A stretch of DNA of 15,272 nucleotides, taken from the NCBI GenBank assembly GCA_001798105.1, contig MGRI01000076.1, positions 5,701-20,972 of the forward strand. The letters run 5' to 3'. Under the pieces are notes generated by a model. The model was not told the origin of the DNA, searched no databases, and was given only the letters and a program-made list of their open reading frames with translations. The position numbers and the translations under genes are program-made. Positions within the stretch are counted from its first letter, which is position 1. Each line of letters starts with the position of its first letter. Shown piece by piece: positions 6,838 through 13,774 of this stretch. This DNA is from Deltaproteobacteria bacterium RIFCSPHIGHO2_02_FULL_40_11 (GTDB taxonomy: Bacteria > Bdellovibrionota > JACOXK01 > 2-02-FULL-40-11).

Positions 6838-7563
6838 TTAGAGACGAAAATTTTCGCCCAAATAAGTTTGACGTGCCAATGGACTATTTACCAATTGTTC
6901 TGCGGTTCCTTTTTCTTGAACACGTCCATCTTTTAATAAGTAACTTAAATCACAAATGCCTAAGGTTTCGCGCACATTATGATCCGTAATTAAAATTCCA
7001 ATATTTTTTGATTTGAGCTGCTTAATAATGTTTTGAATTTCGATGACGGCCAATGGGTCAATGCCGGCAAACGGTTCATCGAGTAAAATAAACGCGGGAT
7101 TTGTCGCCAATGCGCGTGCAATTTCAACACGGCGACGCTCGCCGCCTGAAAGTTGATACGCAAAACTATCGATAATATGCGTTACGCTTAATTCTTCCAA
7201 AAGTTCTTCCAACCGGCGCTCACGATCTTCTTTGGTAAGATCCATGTTTTCTAAAACTGCCATAATATTGTCTCGAACGGTAAGCTTTCGAAAAATAGAA
7301 GGCTCTTGTGCCAAATAACTAATACCGCGTCTGGCACGCTCATACATGGGAAACTCTGTAATGGCCGCATCATCCAACATGACAACCCCGGTATCGGGTC
7401 TTAAAATACCCACCACCATATAAAAGGTTGTTGTTTTCCCTGCGCCATTGGGACCTAAAAGACCAATGACATCCCCCGATTTCACTTCAATCGAAACAGC
7501 ATCCACCACTTTTCGATCGCCAAAACTCTTACACACATTTCGAACATGTAACGTATGCGACAT
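6838..7563 (-). CDS. lptB: LPS export ABC transporter ATPase LptB
   Basis: This is the cytoplasmic ATPase that powers LptFG to lift LPS out of the inner membrane and push it along the Lpt bridge. It has 241 residues, as in E. coli. Walker A is GPNGAGKTT at 37-45, the Q-loop Gln is at 86, the ABC signature LSGGE at 138-142 is followed by the Lpt-typical RRR, Walker B is FILLDEP at 158-164 with catalytic Glu163, and the switch His is 195. The ATG shares one base with the stop of the lptC/A gene (TAATG), with GGGGAGG seven bases ahead. LptF and LptG are not in this window. Confidence 0.97.
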   Translation of the reverse strand: MSHTLHVRNVCKSFGDRKVVDAVSIEVKSGDVIGLLGPNGAGKTTTFYMVVGILRPDTGVVMLDDAAITEFPMYERARRGISYLAQEPSIFRKLTVRDNIMAVLENMDLTKEDRERRLEELLEELSVTHIIDSFAYQLSGGERRRVEIARALATNPAFILLDEPFAGIDPLAVIEIQNIIKQLKSKNIGILITDHNVRETLGICDLSYLLKDGRVQEKGTAEQLVNSPLARQTYLGENFRL

Positions 7564-8540
7564 TATTTGACCTCCCCAAATCCTTGAAACTTTTGGTCAT
7601 ACACTTCGCCTACGGCTTCATCGAATAAAATTTTGTTTTCCGCTGTAAAAAATACAACCACTTTTGCTTCCACAACATCGGCACCCTGTTTTACTTTTGG
7701 ATTTCCTTTTAAAACAATTTTTTGTTCTCGATTTAAAAAATGTGCTTTCTGAGCCGTTGCAATTCGATCCCCTTGAACAATTTTAACCAAGTGAAACGCA
7801 GTGGCTTGATCAATGCCTTTATTTTTTCGATTAAAGGCAATTTTGAAGTGATCTGTAAAAATATTCATATCTTTTTGTGTCACAACCACATTTTCTTTAA
7901 AGAGCGCCTCATTTTTTTCTAAAAAAATATCTGCCTTGTCAGAATCGATTTCGATGCTGTCTGCCCCCTCATCGAATTTTTTACAATAGGTCTCGCTTAA
8001 GATTGAAATACGATGATCATTGGGACTCGAAAGAAACCCCTTCCCCTTTACAATCAAAGACGGAGCATTTGGGTTTGGGCCTGACAAATAAATAGACTCT
8101 GTACTTGAAAGAAGCTTTTCTTGATCTTGATATTTTAAATAGGTTGTTTTCAATTGGTATCCTAAGTTTTCTGAGACAGCCACAATATTTCCGAATATCT
8201 CTAGATTTTTATTTTTTAAATTATATTTTCCTTTTTCCCCTGTGATGTGAATCACATCATCACTTTCTGTAAAAAGCCTCGCATCCACCTCTTTTAAGAT
8301 TGCAAAGCCAGATTTCTGATACAGTTCTGCTTGCTTTGCACGAATGGTTTCTTTTTGACCATTCGCTCCTAAATTTACGGCTTTAAACCCCTGAATACTT
8401 AAATCTACATCTTCTGCGGGCGCTACAAATGTCGTTGGGGCGATATCCTTCAAGCTAGAGGGTATAAAAATAAGAACTTCTGCAACAATGATTGCGATGA
8501 TTAAATACCCAAGTGGAGATACCTTTTTTACCGTTAGCAT
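7563..8540 (-). CDS. LptC-LptA fusion, LPS periplasmic bridge protein
   Basis: At 325 residues this is too long for LptC (about 190) or LptA (about 180) alone and reads as both joined. A single N-terminal membrane helix spans about residues 9-28. An LptC-like beta-jellyroll follows at about 45-185, with repeating short strands and the GKGF motif near 166-169. From about 195 to 315 the sequence follows the LptA/OstA pattern closely: IEIDSDKADI, then FKENVVVTQKD, QGDRIATAQKA and IVLKGNPKVKQG. There is no second signal peptide, so the LptA part would be tethered to the inner membrane through LptC. Role by family: it receives LPS from LptB2FG and passes it towards LptD at the outer membrane. AAGG lies eight bases before the ATG. 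The domain split is my reading of motifs; I have run no alignment. Confidence 0.85.
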   Translation of the reverse strand: MLTVKKVSPLGYLIIAIIVAEVLIFIPSSLKDIAPTTFVAPAEDVDLSIQGFKAVNLGANGQKETIRAKQAELYQKSGFAILKEVDARLFTESDDVIHITGEKGKYNLKNKNLEIFGNIVAVSENLGYQLKTTYLKYQDQEKLLSSTESIYLSGPNPNAPSLIVKGKGFLSSPNDHRISILSETYCKKFDEGADSIEIDSDKADIFLEKNEALFKENVVVTQKDMNIFTDHFKIAFNRKNKGIDQATAFHLVKIVQGDRIATAQKAHFLNREQKIVLKGNPKVKQGADVVEAKVVVFFTAENKILFDEAVGEVYDQKFQGFGEVK

Positions 8541-8561
8541 GAAGCAAGCCTTACTTTATCT

Positions 8562-8590
8562 ATGGTACCATGGGCAAAACGGGGTGTCAA
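8562..8590 (-). promoter_or_regulatory. Promoter before the lptC/A fusion gene
   Basis: On the minus strand a perfect TTGACA (8590..8585) and TACCAT (8567..8562) are 17 bases apart, and a TG one base before the -10 makes it an extended -10. Start of transcription near 8555 leaves only about 15 bases of leader. It would drive lptC/A-lptB-rpoN-hpf-rapZ separately from pyrG-kdsA-kdsD. Confidence 0.6.
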
Positions 8591-8591
8591 A

Positions 8592-8605
8592 ATTGCTATA
8601 GCAAT
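8592..8605. promoter_or_regulatory. 14-base perfect palindrome upstream of the lptC/A promoter
   Basis: ATTGCTATAGCAAT is fully self-complementary and ends one base before the -35 box at 8585-8590. The position, just upstream of the polymerase footprint, suits an activator or repressor dimer. As an RNA hairpin it would have five pairs and a four-base loop followed by four U, a poor terminator. The palindrome is seen; the binding role is inference. Confidence 0.35.
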
Positions 8606-8626
8606 AAATATGCCAAAAAATGCAGA

Positions 8627-9589
8627 TTAAATGAGTTTTGCGCGAACAAGATCGTGAAGGTGAATGATTCCAATAGGATAGCTCTTTTTATCCACAATGA
8701 AAAGAGAGGTGATTTTATGCTTTTCCATCAAATTTAAAGCCTTCGTGGCAAGCTCTGTTTCTTCAATGGTTTTGGGATTCGGAGTCATGAGCTCCCCTGC
8801 CTTTTTTTGCATCATTTGAGGGTCTTGATACAGCTGGCGCCTGAGATCTCCATCCGTAATCACACCTACGAGCGCATTATCCTCATCCACGACAGCTGTG
8901 GCCCCTAATTTCTTGGTTGAAATTTCAACGATGGCTTCCTTCATATCCGAAACCGTGCGGACAATGGGTACATTCTTTTGAGATTGCATGAGGTCAGAAA
9001 CGCGCAATAAAAGTTTTCGCCCCAATGAGCCCCCGGGATGAAAAAGCGCAAAGTCTTTTTCACTAAAATTTCTTCGCTTTAAAACAGAAACAGCCAAGGC
9101 ATCGCCCATGGCAAGCGTTGCCGTTGTACTTGCTGTGGGCGCCAACCCCATGGGGCAGGCTTCTTCTTGAACACTTAAATCCATGGAAACATCAGCAGTC
9201 TTTGCCAAGTGAGACGCTTGATTTCCAGTTAAAGCAATAATTTTTGCGCCAATTCTTTTTACGGAAGGTAAAATTTGTAAAAGCTCATCGGTATTACCGC
9301 TATATGAAACGGCAATGACAACATCGTTTTTTGCAATCATCCCCAAATCGCCATGAATACCTTCTGCTGGATGTAAGAAAAAAGCAGGTGTTCCTGTACT
9401 GGCGAGCGTTGCTGCAATTTTTCGACAGATTTGGCCAGACTTTCCAATGCCCGTCACAACCACTTTTCCTTTACAACGATAAATTAAATCGACAGCTTTT
9501 TCAAAGTCTTCCCCAACACGTTCAATGAAACTTAAAATAGCATTGGCTTCAATACGTAGAACTTTTTTGGCATCTTCAAGAACAGTCAC
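8627..9589 (-). CDS. kdsD: D-arabinose 5-phosphate isomerase
   Basis: The enzyme interconverts ribulose 5-phosphate and arabinose 5-phosphate, the first step towards KDO for the LPS inner core, in the cytosol. The protein is 320 residues. A SIS sugar-phosphate isomerase domain covers about 35-175, with GIGKSGQICRKIAATLASTGT (47-67), HPAEGIHGD (73-81), SYSGNTDE (95-102) and the conserved ALFHPGGSLGR (181-191). Two CBS domains follow at about 200-260 and 265-320. The start is a GTG, one base after the kdsA stop, with AAGG eight bases ahead inside kdsA. KpsF/GutQ paralogues share this architecture; the position beside kdsA makes the LPS isomerase the better call. The kdsC gene that commonly follows is absent here. 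Confidence 0.95.
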   Translation of the reverse strand: MTVLEDAKKVLRIEANAILSFIERVGEDFEKAVDLIYRCKGKVVVTGIGKSGQICRKIAATLASTGTPAFFLHPAEGIHGDLGMIAKNDVVIAVSYSGNTDELLQILPSVKRIGAKIIALTGNQASHLAKTADVSMDLSVQEEACPMGLAPTASTTATLAMGDALAVSVLKRRNFSEKDFALFHPGGSLGRKLLLRVSDLMQSQKNVPIVRTVSDMKEAIVEISTKKLGATAVVDEDNALVGVITDGDLRRQLYQDPQMMQKKAGELMTPNPKTIEETELATKALNLMEKHKITSLFIVDKKSYPIGIIHLHDLVRAKLI

Positions 9590-9590
9590 T

Positions 9591-10430
9591 TTAATTTCCT
9601 TTTACAAAATCATCGATGGTTTTTAAGGTTTCTAAAAGCCCCCGCACTTCACTTAAGGGCGTACAAGAAGGTCCGTCACATTTGGCTTCATCTGGATTGG
9701 GATGAACTTCTAAAAAAAGGCCATCAATCCCACAGGCCAGCGCAGCTCTTGAAAGATGAGGAATAAATTCACGTCTTCCGCCTGTGTTTTTCCCACCGCC
9801 CGTTGGAAGCTGCATGCTATGCGTGACATCAAAAACAACGGGATACCCCAAGGCACGCATAATTGGAAACGCTGTCATATCGACAACCAAGTTGTTATAC
9901 CCAAAAGACACACCGCGCTCACATAAAAGAATGTTTTCATTGTTTTCACTTCGAATTTTTTCAATGACATTTTTCATATCCCAAGGAGCTAAAAACTGAC
10001 CTTTTTTGACATGAAGGGGAAGCCCCGTTTTGGCGGCTTCTAAAACCAAATCTGTTTGACGACATAAAAAAGCGGGGATTTGAAGCACATCAGAAACTTC
10101 CGAAACAGGCCCTACCTCTTCTACGGTATGAATATCTGTAATGACAGGAATTTTATACCGAGCTTTTACTTCTTTTAAAACGGAAAGGCCTTCTTTCAGA
10201 CCAGGCCCTCGAAAAGAATCTTTGGAAGAGCGATTGGCTTTGTCATACGAGGCTTTAAAAACAAACGGGATATCTAAGGTGGATGTAATATCTAAAAGTT
10301 CTTCGGCAACTTTAAAGGTTAATTTTTCAGATTCAATGACATTGAGACCACAGAAAAGGACAAAAGGTAAGTCGCTGCCGATCGTAACCTCGTTTGAAAT
10401 TTGAACTTCTTTTACCTTAGACAGAGACAT
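9591..10430 (-). CDS. kdsA: 3-deoxy-8-phosphooctulonate (KDO-8-P) synthase
   Basis: The enzyme condenses arabinose 5-phosphate with phosphoenolpyruvate to KDO-8-phosphate. From the ATG it has 279 residues; a GTG two codons earlier (10436) is an alternative start. Landmarks are FKASYDKANRSS (58-69) and GPGL, DIHT, the IPAFLCRQTDL strand, KKGQFLAPWD, and HPNPDEAKCDGPS near the C-terminus. The metal-site position held by Cys in metal-dependent enzymes is Asn30 here, as in the metal-independent E. coli type, while the nearby Cys27 is elsewhere. The start overlaps the end of pyrG by 14 bases with only a weak purine-rich ribosome site, so translational coupling is likely. The upstream enzyme of its pathway, KdsD, is encoded next. 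Confidence 0.96.
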   Translation of the reverse strand: MSLSKVKEVQISNEVTIGSDLPFVLFCGLNVIESEKLTFKVAEELLDITSTLDIPFVFKASYDKANRSSKDSFRGPGLKEGLSVLKEVKARYKIPVITDIHTVEEVGPVSEVSDVLQIPAFLCRQTDLVLEAAKTGLPLHVKKGQFLAPWDMKNVIEKIRSENNENILLCERGVSFGYNNLVVDMTAFPIMRALGYPVVFDVTHSMQLPTGGGKNTGGRREFIPHLSRAALACGIDGLFLEVHPNPDEAKCDGPSCTPLSEVRGLLETLKTIDDFVKGN

Positions 10431-12084
10431 GCGCACTACTTTCTTTTGAATTTAGAAGTTTTTTTTTAGAAGCCCCAGGTTTTAGTTTCAGTTTATTTTC
10501 CAAAGCGGCGCGGATAAAATCTGAAAACAAAGGATGTGGGGCAAAGGGACGTGATTTAAATTCCGGATGAAACTGGCATCCCAAAAACCAAGGATGCCCC
10601 GGTAGTTCAATCATTTCTACCAAATCTCTTTCTGTATACATGCCGCTAAAAACCATGCCTTTTTCTTCTAAAAGATGTCGATGTACGTTACTGACTTCAA
10701 AGCGATGGCGGTGCCTTTCTGAAACTTCGCTGCTTCGATAAAGACGACGTGCCAAGGTATTGGGCTTTAACGTACACGGATAAGAGCCCAACCGCATGGT
10801 GCCTCCTTTTTGAGACACCCCTTTTTGTTCTTCCATAAGATCAATCACATAATGTTCGCTTTTTCTTTTAAACTCGCGGCTATCGGCATCTTTTAATCCA
10901 CAGATATTCCTCGCAAACTCAATCACAGCCATTTGAAGTCCCAGGCAAATTCCAAAAAATGGAATTTTTTGTGTTCTGGCATATTCTACCGCTTGAATTT
11001 TCCCAAGCGTTCCACGATCGCCAAATCCGCCAGGAACCAAAATACCGTCGGCTAAACCCAAATGGGTATAGGCGCCCTCTTTTTCGATGGCTTCAGCATC
11101 TACAAAAATAAGTTTTACTTTAGCGCTATTGGCAATGCCCCCATGTGTGAGGGCTTCATTTAAACTCTTATAAGAATCAGTCAAATGCACATATTTTCCA
11201 ACCACTGCAATCGAAACTTCATGTTTGGGATTCTTCAATTTTGAAACAACTTTTTTCCAATTGTTGAGCTTCGGCTCACCTGTCCACATTTTAAGACGGT
11301 CTACAATAATTTGATCCAGCCCTTCTTGATGAAGAGCCAAAGGAACTTCATAAATATGATCTAAATCTCTGGCGGTAATGACATGATTGGCAGACACATT
11401 ACAAAAAAGACCGATTTTTTCTTTAATGCTACTGGAAAGCACACGATCTGTCCGACACAATAAAATATCTGGCTGAATTCCAATTTCTCGCAACGTTTTT
11501 ACACTATGCTGTGTTGGTTTGGTTTTGACTTCACCCGAAGTTGCAATATAAGGAACCAACGTTAAATGAATATAACAAACGTTGTCTCTGCCTAAATCAA
11601 AGTTCATCTGACGAATGGCTTCTAAGAAAGGTAAGCTTTCAATATCGCCTGCGGTTCCCCCAATTTCAACAATACTGACATCAAATCCTTGGCTGGCATC
11701 TAAAATACGGTTTTTAATTTCATCTGTAATATGGGGAATGACTTGAACCGTTCCGCCCAAGTATTTTCCTTGGCGTTCTTTGGTAATCACAGCTTCATAA
11801 ATTTGGCCTGTTGTATAATTATTTTTTTTGGTGACCCGAAGATTGGTAAAGCGCTCATAATGTCCCAGATCTAAATCTGTTTCCGCGCCATCGTCTGTGA
11901 CAAAAACTTCCCCATGTTGAAAGGGATTCATGGTGCCTGGATCCACATTAATATAGGGATCGAGCTTTAAAAGATTTACTTTAAGACCTCGGTTTTCAAG
12001 AAGGGAGGCAATGGATGCTGCCGCCAGCCCTTTTCCGAGCGATGAAATGACCCCGCCTGTAACAAAAATAAACTTAGTTTTCAA
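10417..12084 (-). CDS. pyrG: CTP synthase
   Basis: The enzyme makes CTP from UTP, ATP and glutamine-derived ammonia in the cytosol; CTP also feeds KDO activation by KdsB. I start it at TTG (12084..12082), giving 555 residues beginning with KTKFIFVTGGVISSLGKG, the invariant P-loop start of the family. GGAG lies eight bases ahead. The open frame reaches an ATG at 12168, but that would add 28 residues unlike the family, overlap the neighbouring gene's end and swallow the promoter. The synthetase domain spans about 1-270 and the glutaminase domain about 290-535: oxyanion loop GGFGDRG (352-358), nucleophile Cys380 in GICLG, and His506 and Glu508 of the triad. A Lys-rich tail of about 20 residues ends the protein. 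It is first in the LPS/Lpt cluster. Confidence 0.97.
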   Translation of the reverse strand: MKTKFIFVTGGVISSLGKGLAAASIASLLENRGLKVNLLKLDPYINVDPGTMNPFQHGEVFVTDDGAETDLDLGHYERFTNLRVTKKNNYTTGQIYEAVITKERQGKYLGGTVQVIPHITDEIKNRILDASQGFDVSIVEIGGTAGDIESLPFLEAIRQMNFDLGRDNVCYIHLTLVPYIATSGEVKTKPTQHSVKTLREIGIQPDILLCRTDRVLSSSIKEKIGLFCNVSANHVITARDLDHIYEVPLALHQEGLDQIIVDRLKMWTGEPKLNNWKKVVSKLKNPKHEVSIAVVGKYVHLTDSYKSLNEALTHGGIANSAKVKLIFVDAEAIEKEGAYTHLGLADGILVPGGFGDRGTLGKIQAVEYARTQKIPFFGICLGLQMAVIEFARNICGLKDADSREFKRKSEHYVIDLMEEQKGVSQKGGTMRLGSYPCTLKPNTLARRLYRSSEVSERHRHRFEVSNVHRHLLEEKGMVFSGMYTERDLVEMIELPGHPWFLGCQFHPEFKSRPFAPHPLFSDFIRAALENKLKLKPGASKKKLLNSKESSAHVSV

Positions 12085-12092
12085 ACACTTAG

Positions 12093-12096
12093 CTCC
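12093..12096 (-). promoter_or_regulatory. Ribosome site that fixes the pyrG TTG start
   Basis: GGAG eight bases before TTG supports this as the true start of pyrG rather than the far upstream ATG. Confidence 0.7.
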
Positions 12097-12140
12097 ATAT
12101 TTAGAATTACGATTTTGGGAGTTTGCTACAACGGAACACC

Positions 12141-12168
12141 AGTATATAGATAAAGTTACGAGTGTCAA
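12141..12168 (-). promoter_or_regulatory. Promoter for the pyrG cluster
   Basis: Perfect TTGACA (12168..12163) and TATACT (12146..12141) with 16 bases between them. Start near 12134 gives about 50 bases of leader before the TTG. The TGA stop of the upstream MDR gene (12167..12165) is part of the TTGACA box, so gene end and promoter share bases. Confidence 0.7.
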
Positions 12169-13187
12169 GGGACGAGCACGATTTTCCCAAATTGTTGGCG
12201 AGATTCCATCTTTTGATGCGCTCGAGCGGCCTCTTTTAAAGGAAGAACTTCGTCTAAGACAGGTTTCAAATGGCCGGATTCGATATGACGAATGATTTCA
12301 AATAAAGCACCTTTGGATCCCATCGTAGATCCTAAAATTTGAAGTTGCCTGAAATACACATGACGAAGATCTGTTTTCCCAAAATCCCCACTGGTTGCCC
12401 CACACGTTACAATCGTTCCGCCCCATTTTGCACTTAAAATCGATTTTTCCCAAGTTTGCGCCCCTGTGTGCTCAACTACAATATCAACCCCTCTGCCCTC
12501 TGTTATCTTTTTAACTTCTTTTAAAAAATCTTCTTTTGCATAGTTGATACAATGTTCGGCTCCCAATTCTTTTGCTTTTTGTAATTTTTCATCCATCGAA
12601 GCCGTTGCAATCACCGTTGCTCCAAAAAGACGTGCAATTTGAATGGCTGCTACGCCAATCCCGCTCCCAGCCGCTAAAACCAAAACGGTATCTCCGAGCT
12701 TTACTTTTGCTTTTTCCACCAACATTTGCCAGGCGGTTAAAAACGTAAGCGGCATACATGCCGCTTCTTCAAACTTTAAATTTTTAGGATAAGGTAAAAT
12801 ATTTTGTCTTGGAACTTTTACAAATTGGGCATATCCCCCCCAAATGCCTTTTCCAAGAATCGTATACTTTGGACAAAGATTATCTTTTCCCTGAAGACAA
12901 CGCTCACACACCCCACAGCTCATCCCAGGCGAAACCAAAATAGGCTCCCCTTTTTTAAGATCTAAAACTTCTGAACCAGTATCTTCAATGACACCTGAGA
13001 CATCTGAACCCAAAACATGGGGCATGGGCAAACTTCCAAGCCCTCCTCGAACCCAAATATCCAAGTGATTTAAAGCACAGGCTTTAACTTGAATCAAAAC
13101 CTCTTTAGAGCCAAGTCGTGGGACATCCACATCTTCATATTTAAGGACGTCTACCCCTCCGGGTTGATGAAATACAATGGCTTTCAT
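12165..13187 (-). CDS. Zinc-binding MDR-family NAD(P)-dependent oxidoreductase
   Basis: A 340-residue medium-chain dehydrogenase/reductase. The GroES-like N-terminal domain covers about 1-130 and the nucleotide-binding Rossmann domain about 140-280, with AAGSGIGVAA at 172-181. The structural zinc lobe is intact: Cys91, Cys94, Cys97 and Cys105 in the classic spacing. The catalytic-zinc ligands of true alcohol dehydrogenases appear lost: Asn40 stands where the first Cys would be and Ser61 replaces the His of the GHE motif. It is therefore more likely a quinone or enone reductase-like enzyme than an alcohol dehydrogenase; the substrate cannot be told. The ATG has only an AAGG two bases away, unusually close, but the start matches the family. 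It is transcribed divergently from the redoxin gene and ends inside the pyrG promoter. Confidence 0.88.
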   Translation of the reverse strand: MKAIVFHQPGGVDVLKYEDVDVPRLGSKEVLIQVKACALNHLDIWVRGGLGSLPMPHVLGSDVSGVIEDTGSEVLDLKKGEPILVSPGMSCGVCERCLQGKDNLCPKYTILGKGIWGGYAQFVKVPRQNILPYPKNLKFEEAACMPLTFLTAWQMLVEKAKVKLGDTVLVLAAGSGIGVAAIQIARLFGATVIATASMDEKLQKAKELGAEHCINYAKEDFLKEVKKITEGRGVDIVVEHTGAQTWEKSILSAKWGGTIVTCGATSGDFGKTDLRHVYFRQLQILGSTMGSKGALFEIIRHIESGHLKPVLDEVLPLKEAARAHQKMESRQQFGKIVLVP

Positions 13188-13215
13188 GCCCTTGGTTTAA
13201 CAAAAGAAAAAGACC

Positions 13216-13244
13216 TTGTCTAAACAAAAAGCCGCGACTATAGT
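13216..13244 (+). promoter_or_regulatory. Promoter for the redoxin operon, in the divergent gap
   Basis: TTGTCT (13216-13221) and TATAGT (13239-13244) are 17 bases apart; the -10 matches at five of six positions. The start near 13251 leaves a leader of about 15 bases. ACTATAGT is itself a palindrome, so the -10 can be read on both strands, but no good minus-strand -35 is seen for the MDR gene. Confidence 0.5.
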
Positions 13245-13265
13245 TTGACATTAAAGGGTATCGAC

Positions 13266-13763
13266 ATGACAGATCTTCCAAAAGATTCGAGTGCGCCGGA
13301 TTTTAAATTAGGCGATTTTCAACTCACAGAAATGCTCAAAAAGGGCTCTGTTCTTTTAGCTTTTTACAAACCAACGTGCCCCACATGCCAGTTTGCCTTT
13401 CCTTACATTGAAAAAATTCATACTTATTACGGCACAGGTCCTTTTCAAGTCATTGGCATAAGCCAGGAAGGCAATCCACAAGATTTTTCGAATATGTATA
13501 GCCTTACTTTTCCAATTTTAAGTGACACAGAAACGCTCACTGTTTCGTCGCAATACAAATTAATTTATGTCCCTACATTTTTCTTAGTCGCGCCTGATCG
13601 AAAAATAGATTGGGTATCGATTGGTTTTCAAAAAGAAGAACTTAAAACTTTATGTGAAAAACTTTCTAAAATGACAAATAAACCCATTTTAGAAACGTTT
13701 CATGATCCCGAAGTACCAAAATCCAAAATGGGATGTGGTGCAAAAAACTTTATGGAAAAATAA
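13266..13763 (+). CDS. Thioredoxin-fold redoxin (peroxiredoxin/TlpA-like), CPTC active site
   Basis: A 165-residue redoxin-like protein. SSAPDFKLGD at 8-17 is the typical AhpC/TSA-Redoxin entry. The strand VLLAFYKPTCPTCQFAFPYIEK follows, with Cys38-Pro-Thr-Cys41 as a CxxC pair, and YVPTFFLV gives the cis-Pro opposite the active site. An extra Cys157 lies in a GCG near the end. The CxxC argues for a thiol-disulfide oxidoreductase or atypical 2-Cys enzyme rather than a classical peroxiredoxin with its isolated peroxidatic Cys. No signal peptide or membrane segment is present, so it is probably cytosolic. I start at ATG 13266 (AAAGGG seven bases ahead); a TTG at 13245 in frame adds only seven residues and has no ribosome site. 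Two exported-protein genes follow in the same direction. Confidence 0.85.
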   Translation: MTDLPKDSSAPDFKLGDFQLTEMLKKGSVLLAFYKPTCPTCQFAFPYIEKIHTYYGTGPFQVIGISQEGNPQDFSNMYSLTFPILSDTETLTVSSQYKLIYVPTFFLVAPDRKIDWVSIGFQKEELKTLCEKLSKMTNKPILETFHDPEVPKSKMGCGAKNFMEK

Positions 13764-13774
13764 ATGGAGGTAAA

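Noticed and set aside
12085..12168. N-terminal extension of PyrG from the ATG at 12168
   Set aside because: The extra residues do not match the family, overlap the MDR gene's stop and the promoter, and a better TTG with GGAG exists.
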